Counted from the stretch's first letter, positions 34,394 through 43,029 are shown. The stretch is 64,000 nucleotides of DNA from Prauserella muralis (GCF_003202285.1 NZ_MASW01000001.1:558001-622000), one strand, 5' to 3'. A program made the numbers and translations. Notes: generated from the sequence alone by a model not told the origin.

Positions 34394-34449
34394 GCGCAGA
34401 ACTCGCGGGCCTGAGCGCAGGACTCGCGGGCCTGAGCGCAGGACTCGCG
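34390..34449. repeat. 21-bp tandem repeat, about 2.9 copies
   Basis: The unit is CTGAGCGCAGRACTCGCGGG followed by C. Copies are at 34390-34410, 34411-34431 and 34432-34449 (truncated). It begins inside the stop codon of the lipoprotein gene and ends at the 3' end of the convergent desaturase gene. A 14-bp part of the unit recurs inverted at 46705-46718. Confidence 0.9.
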
Positions 34450-34452
34450 CCG

Positions 34453-35394
34453 TCAGGCCTTGGCGGCGAGGCGGTCCAGGCGCACCGGGGTCGGCCAGCG
34501 GACGTTGGTCGCCCAGCCGAGCTTCTCGAAGATCCAGATGAGGCGTGCGGAGATGTCGATCTGGCCGCGCAGCACACCGTGCCGGGCGCAGGTCGGGTCC
34601 GCGTGGTGCAGGTTGTGCCAGGCCTCGCCGAAGGAGAAGATCGCCAGCGGCCAGAAGTTCGCCGCCTTGTCCCTGCTGGCGAACGGCCGCTCGCCGATCA
34701 TGTGGCAGATCGAGTTCACCGACCACGTGACGTGGTGCAGCAGGCCGACCCGGACGAACCCGGCCCAGAAGAACGCGGTGACGCCGCCCCACACCGACCA
34801 GGTGATGAGGCCGCCCAGGACGCCGGGCAGCAGCAGGCTGGTGAGAACCCAGACGGGGAACAGCCGGTCGACGGTGCGGATGTCGCGGTCGGCCACCAGG
34901 TCGGGCGCGAACCGCTCGGCGTTGGTGATCTCGCGGTCGAACAGCCAGCCCATGTGGGCGTGCCAGAAGCCCTTCGCCAGCGCGCGCGGGCCGGTGCCGA
35001 ACAGCCACGGCGAGTGCGGGTCGCCCGCCCGGTCGGAGAACGCGTGGTGCCGCCGGTGGTCGGCCACCCAGGGGGTGACCTGGCCCTGCGCGGCCATGCT
35101 GCCCGCGATGGCGAGCGCGATCCGCAGCGGCCGCCGCGCCTTGAACGAGCCGTGCGTGAACAGCCTGTGATAGCCCACGGTGACGCCGAGCCCGCTGAGC
35201 ACGAAGAAGAACGCGCCGAGCCCGATGTCCAGCCAGCTCAGTCCCCACCCCCACGCGAACGGAACGGCCGCGGCAAGCGCGACGAGCGGAGCGATCACGA
35301 AGATCTTCACCGTCACATGCTCGGGCATCGAGGTGCGGCCGGAGATCATCGGTTTCGGTCGGCGGGCGGTGGCTGGACTGGGCGAAGCGGACAT
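34453..35394 (-). CDS. Acyl-CoA / acyl-lipid delta-9-type fatty acid desaturase
   Basis: An integral membrane di-iron desaturase (313 aa). Three histidine boxes are in order: HRLFTHGSF, HRRHH and HNLHHADP. Hydrophobic hairpins lie between them (IFVIAPLVALAAAVPFAWG, WLDIGLGAFFFVLSG). Length and box spacing match delta-9 desaturases of the SCD type. I chose ATG 35394, with GAGG 5 nt upstream. It probably introduces double bonds into membrane lipid acyl chains. Confidence 0.94.
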   Translation of the reverse strand: MSASPSPATARRPKPMISGRTSMPEHVTVKIFVIAPLVALAAAVPFAWGWGLSWLDIGLGAFFFVLSGLGVTVGYHRLFTHGSFKARRPLRIALAIAGSMAAQGQVTPWVADHRRHHAFSDRAGDPHSPWLFGTGPRALAKGFWHAHMGWLFDREITNAERFAPDLVADRDIRTVDRLFPVWVLTSLLLPGVLGGLITWSVWGGVTAFFWAGFVRVGLLHHVTWSVNSICHMIGERPFASRDKAANFWPLAIFSFGEAWHNLHHADPTCARHGVLRGQIDISARLIWIFEKLGWATNVRWPTPVRLDRLAAKA

Positions 35395-35696
35395 GAACAC
35401 CTCGGGTTTCTCTGCGCTGTCGCGGCTGGTCCCACGCAGGAGATACCCGCCGTTCCGCCGCCCAAACGCGGCCGGGAACGCCGGGAACGAATACTGGAGA
35501 ATCGCCGGACTACGGCGACGCGGCCGACCCCCACCGGCCGATCAAGTTGTGGTCGAGCATCCGAATGGACAAGACGCCGCCGGGGGGTTACTCCGATCTG
35601 CTACGCGGACTTACTGAGCAAGGTCTACCTTCGCGACGCTACCCGATGCGCCGACGGCCCGCCAAGATCTCACAGGGAACCATAAGGTTGGCGCCT

Positions 35697-36107
35697 GTGA
35701 GTTACCCGCATTGGGACGTCGTGCCGACCAGGTGGAAGGACAACGACGTCTACGGCCATGTCAACAACGTCGTGTACTACGCCTTCATGGACACGGTGAT
35801 CAACGACTGGTTGATCACCGAGGGTGAGCTGGACATCCACCACGGGCAGGTGATCGGCCTGTGCGTGGAGTCGCACTGCAACTACCACGCGGCGGCGGAG
35901 TTCCCACAGCGGCTGGCGATCGGGCTGCGCGTCGGGCACCTCGGGCGCTCCAGCGTCCGCTACGAGCTGGGCATTCACCGCGAGGACCGCACCGAGCTGG
36001 TGGCCGAGGGGCATTTCGTGCACGTCTTCGTCGACCGCGATACCCGGCGGCCTGTGGAGGTCACCGGCAGGCTGCGCGACTCGCTGCAGCGGCTGCTGGT
36101 CTCCTGA
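35697..36107 (+). CDS. Hotdog-fold acyl-CoA thioesterase (4HBT/YbgC type)
   Basis: A 136-residue thioesterase. The diagnostic N-terminal motif is RWKDNDVYGHVNNVVYYAFMD (catalytic Asp-x-x-x-His-x-Asn pattern), followed by ESHCNYHAAAEFPQ and the strand AEGHFVHVFVDRDTRRPVEV. I start it at GTG 35697 (VSYPHWDVVPTRW), with AAGG about 9 nt upstream. The longer open frame upstream to 35547 lacks protein character. It stands between the desaturase and the lanthipeptide cluster. Confidence 0.87.
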   Translation: MSYPHWDVVPTRWKDNDVYGHVNNVVYYAFMDTVINDWLITEGELDIHHGQVIGLCVESHCNYHAAAEFPQRLAIGLRVGHLGRSSVRYELGIHREDRTELVAEGHFVHVFVDRDTRRPVEVTGRLRDSLQRLLVS

Positions 36108-36125
36108 GGCCACCCGGTCAGCGGG

Positions 36126-37862
36126 TCAGCGGGATAACGGGGACAGCGGGGGCACCGCCTCGGCCTGCTCCCGGCCCGCGGTCCAGGCCAGCATCAGCTC
36201 GGCGTAGCGCGGTGAGGCGGCCAGCAGCTCGTCGTGCCCGCCGAGCAGGGTCGCGTCACCGTCGAGCACGAGCACCCGCCCCGCGCGCAGCGCCGAGCTG
36301 AGCCGGTGGGCGATCACCACGAGCACGCCGCCACGCGCCGCGAACGCGCGTTCGGCGCGGGCCTCGGCCGCCGGGTCGAGGTGGGCGGTGGCCTCGTCGA
36401 GCACGACGACGCTCGCGGGGCTGGCATAGAGCCTGACCAGCGACAACAGCTGCGCCTCTCCCGCCGACAGGCCGCCCGCGGCATGCCCCAGCTCGGTGTA
36501 GAGCCCGCCGAGCCGGTCCAGCAGCTCACCCGCACCCACGGCGTCGGCGGCGGCGAGCAGGTCGGTGTCGGTGGCCGAGGGGGCGAGCAGGGCGAGGTTC
36601 TCCCGGACGGTCCCCGCGAACAGGTAGGACTCCTGCGGGGTGAACGCGATCAGCCGGTGGCGCAGGCCGGGCCGCACGCCGGTGACGGGCCGCCCGCCGA
36701 GCAGCACCCGGCCGCGCTGGGGTTCGAGGAGCCCGGTGAGCAGGCCCGCCAGTGTCGACTTGCCGATCCCGCTGGGTCCCACGATCGCCAGGTGGTCGCC
36801 GGGTTCGAGGTCGAGGTCGAGGTCACGCACCACCGGCTCGGCGTGCGCGCCCCAGCCGAACGTCACCCCGCGCAGGGACAGCGCGCTGCCGTCCGGCTCC
36901 GCCGTGCCCCCGGCACGCGACGGCGGCGGGCAGGACTCGCCGAGCCTGCGCAGCGCGACGAGCAGGCGCAGCAGCACGGTGCTGGTGGTGGCCGCCAGCC
37001 CCTGCAACGCCGGTTGCAGGGTCGCCGCCAGGTAGACCAGCGCACCGAGCGCGGCTCCCGCCGTCAGTTCCCCCGCGGTGACCATTCCGGGCGCGGCGAG
37101 CAGCACCAGCAGCAGCGGCACGAACCCGCCGACGGCGACGACCAGGGTGCGCAGGGCGGTGGCCTCTCCCATCCGCACCGCGGCGGTGGCCTGCGTGTCG
37201 ATCGCGGCGTCGACGCTCGCGACGGCGTTGGCCTCGGCGCCGCAGGCCACGACGTCGCGCATCCCGCTCAGCACAGCACCCGCGGAGGAGGCCACCCGCT
37301 CGTCGGCCAGCGTCAGCGCCCGCTGCCGGGCGGCCAGCGTCGGCAGCAGCGCACCGAACGCGGCGAGCGCCAGCAGCACCGGCACGGCGACGTACCAGGC
37401 CAGCGCCCCGGCGACGCTGAACAGCCCGGCGAGCGCGGCCACCGTGGTCACCACCATGGCGCGGGCCTGCACCAGCATCCCGGCGGTGGCATCGCGGACC
37501 ACCTCGATGTGCTGGGTGAAGCGGGCGACGCCGCTGGCGTCGGGCGCGTGCCGGGGCGTGGCGCCGTCGCCGAGCACCCCGCGCACGACGGCGCCGACGA
37601 GCACGTCCCGCAGGGGTTCGACGACGGTGCCGAGCCGATGCCAGACCAGCCGCGAGCCCAGCGCGCCGAGCACCGCGACCGCCGCGAACACGCCGAGCCA
37701 CGCCAGCCCGGTGCCGGGGCTGCCCGCCGCGAAGCCCTGGCTCACCGCCCGCTCGACCAGCCTTCCGGAGGCGAACGCCGGCGCGCTCTCCAGCACCGAG
37801 CACGCCAGCAGCACCAGCCCGCCCCGCCACTGCTCGCCCAGCGCCTTCCAGTACAGCCTCAT
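36126..37862 (-). CDS. ABC exporter half-transporter of the lanthipeptide cluster (second, RamB-like)
   Basis: A 578-residue membrane-fused ABC protein. Six predicted helices occupy about residues 10-300. The ATPase domain has Walker A GPSGIGKST, Q-loop FTPQESYLF, signature LSAGEAQ and an intact Walker B VVVLDEATAHLD. It starts 4 bp inside the end of the preceding ABC gene (ATGA) and forms a heterodimer candidate with it. Role: export of the modified lanthipeptide. It is the last gene of the lanKC-lanA-abc-abc unit. Confidence 0.92.
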   Translation of the reverse strand: MRLYWKALGEQWRGGLVLLACSVLESAPAFASGRLVERAVSQGFAAGSPGTGLAWLGVFAAVAVLGALGSRLVWHRLGTVVEPLRDVLVGAVVRGVLGDGATPRHAPDASGVARFTQHIEVVRDATAGMLVQARAMVVTTVAALAGLFSVAGALAWYVAVPVLLALAAFGALLPTLAARQRALTLADERVASSAGAVLSGMRDVVACGAEANAVASVDAAIDTQATAAVRMGEATALRTLVVAVGGFVPLLLVLLAAPGMVTAGELTAGAALGALVYLAATLQPALQGLAATTSTVLLRLLVALRRLGESCPPPSRAGGTAEPDGSALSLRGVTFGWGAHAEPVVRDLDLDLEPGDHLAIVGPSGIGKSTLAGLLTGLLEPQRGRVLLGGRPVTGVRPGLRHRLIAFTPQESYLFAGTVRENLALLAPSATDTDLLAAADAVGAGELLDRLGGLYTELGHAAGGLSAGEAQLLSLVRLYASPASVVVLDEATAHLDPAAEARAERAFAARGGVLVVIAHRLSSALRAGRVLVLDGDATLLGGHDELLAASPRYAELMLAWTAGREQAEAVPPLSPLSR

Positions 37863-39517
37863 CCGGGCGCGCCTTCAGTGAAGACCGCCCGGTAGCCGGG
37901 CTCGGACCACAGCACGTCGTGCGGAGCGACCGCCCGCACGGTGCCCCCGGAGAGCCACACGACCGTGTCTGCGCGGCGGGCGGTACCCGCCCGGTGGGTC
38001 ACGACCACCCGCGTTCTGCCGGGCAGCGCGTGGGCGATGGCGTCCTCCACCCGCGACTCGGTGACCGTGTCGAGGCTCGCGGTCGCGTCGTCGAGCACGA
38101 GCACGCGCGGGTTGCGGGCCAGCGCCCTCGCGAGCCCGAGCCGCTGTGCCTCCCCTCCCGAGAGCGGCGTGGCCTCCAGCGGCGTGGCGTAGCCGCCCGG
38201 AAGCCGCACCACCAGGTCATGCACGGCCGCGGCCCGGCAGGCCCGCTCCACCGACCCGGAACCGGCCCAGCTTCCGTAGGCGACCGCGTCGGCGACGCTG
38301 TCGCCGAGCAGCGCGGGTCGTTCGAAGGCGTAGCCGACGGCGGCGCGCAGGCTCTCGGTGCGCAGCGCCGTGACGGGCACGCCGTCGAGCAGCACCTCAC
38401 CCCGGTCGGGCAGCCGCAGGCCGCCGAGCACGCCCGCCAGCGCGGACTTGCCGGAACCGGAGCGCCCGACCACGGCGACGGTGCTGCCGCCCGCGATGTC
38501 CAGGTCGACGTCGCGCAGCGCGGCGCCGACGGCCACGCCGCGCAGGGTGAGCCCGCCGGGGCCCGCGGGCAGCCACGCGGTGCCCGCGGCGGGCGGCTCG
38601 GTGCCGAGCACCGCGTCGAGCCGGGCTGCGCACGCGCGGGCCTGGGCGAGGTTCGTCAGCTGCGGCACCTGCCCCACCAGGCCCATGCCGAGCACGACGT
38701 AGCCCAGCGCGGCGAGAACGTCGCCGATGCTGAGCCTGCCCGCCGCGACGCCGAACCCGGCCGCCGCGAGCACCGCGATCTCGACGGCGGGCAGCAGCAG
38801 GCCGGCCTTCCACACCATCCGCGACTGGGTGCGCCACATGCCGAGGCCCGCGGCATGCAGCCGCGGCAGCGGCCGCAGCACCCGCCGGGCCTCCCGCTCG
38901 GCGACACCGGACGCGGCGATCGTGCGCAGCCCGCGGACGGCGTCGAGCAGCCTGGCCGACAGCTCACCGGACACCTCCTGGTACGCCGCGACGTCCCCGG
39001 CGGTGAGCCGCAGGTGCGAGCGGGCGAGCAGCAGCGCCACCGGGACACTGCCGAGGAAGACGAGCGCCAGCCGCCAGTCGAGCAGGGCGAGCAGCACCAC
39101 GGCGCCCGCGGAGATGACGGCCGCCGCGACGAGTTGCACGACGATCGCGGCGAGGTTGCCCGCGCCCGCGCAGTCGGTGGTGAGCCTGCTGACGGCGTCG
39201 CCGGGCGCGAACGGCGACGCGGTGCCCAGCTTGCACAGGTGGCGGGTGACCCGCCTGCGGAGCCGGGCGCAGGCGGAGCTGGTGACCCTGGCCGTCAGGA
39301 TCGCGGCCACGACGTCGGCGGCGATCTCCGTGCCCCCCACCGTGAGCAGCCACACCACGTGCGGCAGGCTCGGACCGCCGGAGATCGCCGCGTCGACGGC
39401 GTCCGCCAGTGCCGCAGGCAGCAGCAGCCCCGCAGCAGCTGCCACCATGGCGGCGGCCAGCAGGAGCCCGAAGCGCAGGGGGTCGCGAGCGAGAAGGCTG
39501 GCGCTCGTCCGGTTCAT
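37859..39517 (-). CDS. ABC exporter half-transporter of the lanthipeptide cluster (first, RamA-like)
   Basis: A 552-residue membrane-fused ABC protein. The membrane domain has about six helices (residues 15-290). The ATPase domain has Walker A GRSGSGKSA and signature LSGGEAQRLGLARAL, but Walker B is VLVLDDATASLD, with Asp where the catalytic Glu normally is. A degenerate site in one partner and an intact site in the other is usual for heterodimeric exporters. It begins 35 bp after the precursor peptide gene. There is no N-terminal C39 peptidase domain, so leader removal must occur elsewhere. Confidence 0.92.
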   Translation of the reverse strand: MNRTSASLLARDPLRFGLLLAAAMVAAAAGLLLPAALADAVDAAISGGPSLPHVVWLLTVGGTEIAADVVAAILTARVTSSACARLRRRVTRHLCKLGTASPFAPGDAVSRLTTDCAGAGNLAAIVVQLVAAAVISAGAVVLLALLDWRLALVFLGSVPVALLLARSHLRLTAGDVAAYQEVSGELSARLLDAVRGLRTIAASGVAEREARRVLRPLPRLHAAGLGMWRTQSRMVWKAGLLLPAVEIAVLAAAGFGVAAGRLSIGDVLAALGYVVLGMGLVGQVPQLTNLAQARACAARLDAVLGTEPPAAGTAWLPAGPGGLTLRGVAVGAALRDVDLDIAGGSTVAVVGRSGSGKSALAGVLGGLRLPDRGEVLLDGVPVTALRTESLRAAVGYAFERPALLGDSVADAVAYGSWAGSGSVERACRAAAVHDLVVRLPGGYATPLEATPLSGGEAQRLGLARALARNPRVLVLDDATASLDTVTESRVEDAIAHALPGRTRVVVTHRAGTARRADTVVWLSGGTVRAVAPHDVLWSEPGYRAVFTEGAPG

Positions 39518-39552
39518 CGCTCACGACCCCACGCTGTCGGGCTCCTGCCGCC

Positions 39553-39693
39553 TCAGTGGCAGGTGAGCAGGCTGATGGTGCTGTTGGCGCACGAGGCGAG
39601 CAGGCTCAGGTTGCTCGCGCCGCCGTGGCTGCCGCCGCCGTACTCGGGGCCCTCGGCCGCCTCGAGGCCCTGCAGTTCCAGGATCTGTTCCAT
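39553..39693 (-). CDS. Class III lanthipeptide precursor peptide (SapB/labyrinthopeptin type)
   Basis: A 46-residue precursor. The leader MEQILELQGLEAAEGPEYGG carries the ILELQ helix motif that class III synthetases bind; labyrinthopeptin leaders have the same ILELQ. After a Gly/Ser/His-rich stretch (GGGSHGGA), the core has two cyclisation blocks, SNLSLLASC (S27, S30, C35) and STISLLTC (S38, S41, C45), ending with His46. Ser-x-x-Ser-x(n)-Cys is the labionin/lanthionine pattern. It lies between the synthetase and exporter genes, which makes the assignment firm although the peptide is short. Confidence 0.93.
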   Translation of the reverse strand: MEQILELQGLEAAEGPEYGGGSHGGASNLSLLASCANSTISLLTCH

Positions 39694-39744
39694 GGTGGTG
39701 TTTCCCTTCTCTCTTACCTCCGCCGGTGGGTTCCGGCCAGGAGC

Positions 39745-42252
39745 TCAGCGGGACGGCCGCGGGCCACCGAGAAACGGCAGCACCGCACCGTGACCGTCCA
39801 GAATGGACGACAGCGTCAGCAGGATTCCGGCGCCGCCGGTGGCGAGGTCCATCGACAGCCGCAACAGCTGGTTGCCCGGAAAGGCCAGCCCCCGCTCGCC
39901 GTGCGGCACGGCGTGCCAGGCCAGGCGCGACAGGTGCAGTGCCACGGCGTCGGCGTGCGCGGGTTCGGGGGCGGCGCGGTCGGCCGCGGCGAGGGCGGCG
40001 GCCAGCCCGCACCGCCCGTAGAGCAGGCCGGGGTGGATGACGAACTCGCCGCGGCAGGCGCGCAGCAGCTCCGGCAGGCTGCCCGCACTCGCCGCGCCGG
40101 GCTCGACGGCGGCCAGTTCGCTCGCGACGAGCGCGATGCCCGCACTGCCGACCGCGACGTAGGGCAGTGTGCGGGTGTCGCCGTCGCGGACCTGCAGCGT
40201 CGCGTCGTCGGCGGTGACGCATTCGCGCAGGTCGAGGGCCAGCGCGCGGTCGGCGAGCGCGAGCAGGTCGCGGTCGCCGGTGTGCTGGAACAGCCGGACG
40301 AACAGCAGTGCGGGGCCCGACCAGCCGCCACTGAGCCCGGCCCGCGCCGACGGCCCCGGCTCGGGGGCCTCGCCGAGCGCGGCGGCCACCCGTTCGGCGA
40401 CGCGCAGCGCGTCGCCGTCGAACCCGAGGTGCAGGAGGGTGAGGCCGATCCCGGCGAGCCCGCTGCCGTAGCTGGGGTCGCGCGTCTGCTCGACGAGGGT
40501 GGCCGCGTCGCCTGCCAGCGCCAGCGCCTCGTCGCGATGGTCCAGCTCCGCCAGCACGTAGGCGATGCCGTAGGCGCCGTCGAGCAGGCCGGGGCGGGCG
40601 GGTGGTTCGCGTCGCACGGCGTCGAGCAGCCAGCGTTCGTGCTCGGGGTAGCGGCCCGCGCCCGCCACGTCGAGGGCGTGCAGCACGCCCGCCGCGCCGT
40701 AGGCCAGGCACGTGCCCCCGAGCCGGAACTGCTCGATGTCGCCGGGAAACAGCCGGTCGGTGCGTTCGGGCGTGGCGCTGGCGAGGACGGCCTCGGCGAT
40801 GGCCTTGCGCACCACGCCCCAGTCGGGTCGCGGCTCGTCCAGCTCGGTGACGGCGCCCCCGGCCGAGCGCGGGGCAAGGCAGCCCTCGGGCAGCGCGAAC
40901 CGCCGCTCGGCGGACGCGGCGACGACGCCCAGCCTGGCGGGCGCCAGCTCCAGCATCGGGTTGAGCGGCAGGAACATCCACAGCCGGAGCGCGGCCAGTG
41001 CGTGCTCGTCGATCGCGAAGCCCTCGCAGCCCTCCGGGGCTCGGAAGCCGGGGGCGCCCAGCGCGGGCCTGCCGCCCTCCTCGACAGGTGCCGCCAGCTC
41101 GAAGTCGATGAGCCGGACGGTGTCGTCGGTGTCGACGAGCACGTTGAGCGGGTGCAGGTCGCCGAACACGATGCCGCGCTCGTGCACGGCGTGTATCACC
41201 GTGGTGATCGCGTCGAGCAGCCGGAGCGCGCGCTCGGTGTAGGCGGTGAGGTCGGCACCGGTGACCTCGGACCGGGTGAGCGGGTAGTTGCGGGCCAGCC
41301 AGGATCCGAGCGGGACACCCGGCACGTCCTCCATGGCGAGGAACGTGTGCTCCCACGCGGTGAACAGGTCGTGGACCTCGGGCACGCCGGGAATGCCCGC
41401 GAGGCGGGTGAGCACGGCGTGCTCGCGGTGCAGTCTGGCGACGGCGTCCACGCCGTCGCGGTCGAGCCCCGCGTGCGGGCGGCCCTCCTTGAGTACGACG
41501 TGCCTGCCGTCGGCCAGCCGCTCGGCGCGGTACACCCCGCCGCCGTTGGAGAAATGCAGCGAGCCCGTGACGCGGTAGCCGAACTCGCCTGCCGCCCCCG
41601 TGCTCCTGCGGGCCGCGAGGTGCGGTTCGAGGCAACGCGGCACCGTGACCCAGTCGGGCACGGAGAAGGTGGGCGTCCGCCGGTCCGGCACCCGCGTACC
41701 GTCGGGCTTGGTGACGGCCAGCACGCGGGTGCCGTCCGACTCCATCCACTGCTCGGTGAAGCCGCCGTAGCGCACGTACAGTGGCCCTGCGCCGTAGCGG
41801 AGATCGCTGAGAATGTAAGGCCCCTGCTCGCCGTCGAGTTCGGCGGAAAGGTCGGCGAGAATCGTCTCCAATTGCCGCTCGTCGGCCGGATAAATGGTCA
41901 CGAGCTTTCCACTGGACTGCCGGGTCGCGTATTTCGAGTTCCGGGAAAGCAGCACCGGCTTCGAGCGCAGATGCTTGAATGCGACACCCCGCGCGACGCA
42001 GTAGCGGTACACCGTGCCGAGCACCCGTTCGGCATTGTCCATAGCGGACGACACATGGATCTTCCAGCCCTGCCCCGGCAGGGCGGCCGTTTCGGGAAAC
42101 AGCATGCGCCACACGCCGAGGTCTCGCTGCCGCCAGCCGGAAGCGGGAACCGCAAGGACGTCGCCGAAGCCAGGATCGTCCTGCTGCGCACCACGCGGCT
42201 CGTCGAAGAACAACGGATCGGCGAAGCAGAAAGCTTCGTACCGGACATCCAT
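39745..42252 (-). CDS. Class III lanthionine synthetase LanKC (RamC/AmfT-like)
   Basis: An 835-residue trifunctional enzyme that phosphorylates Ser/Thr, eliminates phosphate and cyclises the precursor. The N-terminal lyase region (about 1-220) has GWKIHVSSAMDNAERVL, KHLRSKPVLLSRNSKYATR and GPYILSDLRYGAGPLYVRYG, as in RamC. The kinase domain has Lys in VVLKEGR (near 252), catalytic loop FGDLHPLNVLVD (near 362) and LIDFELA. The C-terminal cyclase-like domain (about 500-835) lacks an obvious Cys-Cys-His zinc set, as is normal for class III. The ATG at 42252 follows GGGAAAGGG. Confidence 0.95.
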   Translation of the reverse strand: MDVRYEAFCFADPLFFDEPRGAQQDDPGFGDVLAVPASGWRQRDLGVWRMLFPETAALPGQGWKIHVSSAMDNAERVLGTVYRYCVARGVAFKHLRSKPVLLSRNSKYATRQSSGKLVTIYPADERQLETILADLSAELDGEQGPYILSDLRYGAGPLYVRYGGFTEQWMESDGTRVLAVTKPDGTRVPDRRTPTFSVPDWVTVPRCLEPHLAARRSTGAAGEFGYRVTGSLHFSNGGGVYRAERLADGRHVVLKEGRPHAGLDRDGVDAVARLHREHAVLTRLAGIPGVPEVHDLFTAWEHTFLAMEDVPGVPLGSWLARNYPLTRSEVTGADLTAYTERALRLLDAITTVIHAVHERGIVFGDLHPLNVLVDTDDTVRLIDFELAAPVEEGGRPALGAPGFRAPEGCEGFAIDEHALAALRLWMFLPLNPMLELAPARLGVVAASAERRFALPEGCLAPRSAGGAVTELDEPRPDWGVVRKAIAEAVLASATPERTDRLFPGDIEQFRLGGTCLAYGAAGVLHALDVAGAGRYPEHERWLLDAVRREPPARPGLLDGAYGIAYVLAELDHRDEALALAGDAATLVEQTRDPSYGSGLAGIGLTLLHLGFDGDALRVAERVAAALGEAPEPGPSARAGLSGGWSGPALLFVRLFQHTGDRDLLALADRALALDLRECVTADDATLQVRDGDTRTLPYVAVGSAGIALVASELAAVEPGAASAGSLPELLRACRGEFVIHPGLLYGRCGLAAALAAADRAAPEPAHADAVALHLSRLAWHAVPHGERGLAFPGNQLLRLSMDLATGGAGILLTLSSILDGHGAVLPFLGGPRPSR

Positions 42253-42663
42253 TTCGCGGCCCTTTCCCCTGCTCACCACAATGGTGCTTCGACGACCTCG
42301 TTCACGACTCCCGTGTGTATTCCCGCACGTCGGCACCCCCAGGGCCAATCCGCCAAACCAGCGGTTCGGATCGGCCGAACAGGGTGGGTCGAATTTCCGC
42401 TACCGGCGGGTAAAAAGCGGTGGGTGCACGACTGAACGACCGGAATCACTCAGACGAGTTGTAACAGCAGGACGGCGTGGCAAAGTCGCTGGTGAGCGCG
42501 TCGCCGACGAGCACCCGAAAAGGCGAAGGTCAGGGGAGTTCCGCGGGCCCCCAACCCGGTGTATAGACCAACAGCGACAGTCCACTCAGGACTCAAGGAC
42601 CGCCGGTGAGCTGTCGAACGCGGCCCCGCTATGCTACGGCTGGTAGTAGGAGGGTGGATCGAC
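42253..42663. promoter_or_regulatory. Upstream region of the lanthipeptide operon
   Basis: About 410 bp with no convincing gene. It separates lanKC from the divergent membrane-protein gene and must hold both promoters. No clear direct repeats or palindromes that would mark a RamR/LuxR-type site were recognised. Confidence 0.35.
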
Positions 42664-43029
42664 GTGATCACTGAGTACGCGGTCGCGCTGGCGCTGTGCT
42701 CGCTGGCGGTCGCGACGTGGAGCTTCGTCCAGGCCGCGCGCAACCGGCCCCCGGCACGGCCGCTGCTGATCGGGCTGGCCGCCATCGAGGTGTTGCTGCT
42801 GGTTCAGGTGGTGATCTCGGTCGTGCTGCTGGTCGGCGGGCAGCGGCCCGGGAGCATGGTCACCTTCCTCGCCTACCTGGTCGGCTCGCTGCTCGTGCTG
42901 CCCATCGGCACCGCGTGGGCGCTCGCCGAGCGCAGCAGGTCGAGCACGGTCGTGCTCGGCGTCGCCTGCGTGACCGTGCCGGTGCTGATACTGAGGATGT
43001 CCGAGGTGTGGGGTGGAGCAGGTGCCTGA
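42664..43029 (+). CDS. Small integral membrane protein
   Basis: A 121-residue protein with four predicted helices: EYAVALALCSLAVATWSFV, LLIGLAAIEVLLLVQVVISV, MVTFLAYLVGSLLVLPIGTA and STVVLGVACVTVPVLIL. AGGAGGG lies 9 nt before the GTG at 42664. Function unknown; such proteins are common in actinobacteria. It overlaps the next gene and probably forms a pair with it. Confidence 0.78.
   Translation: MITEYAVALALCSLAVATWSFVQAARNRPPARPLLIGLAAIEVLLLVQVVISVVLLVGGQRPGSMVTFLAYLVGSLLVLPIGTAWALAERSRSSTVVLGVACVTVPVLILRMSEVWGGAGA

Noticed and set aside
34390-34449. CRISPR-like or coding tandem repeat
   Set aside because: Units are 21 bp, directly adjacent without spacers, and outside any gene.
36126-37895. 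Long plus-strand frames opposite the two ABC exporter genes
   Set aside because: They lack motifs and a start context. The minus strand holds complete ABC transporters.
39409-42435. A 1008-codon plus-strand frame over the lanthipeptide synthetase
   Set aside because: It is antisense to lanKC and the precursor gene, with Gly/Arg/Gln/Val-biased shadow composition and no family features.
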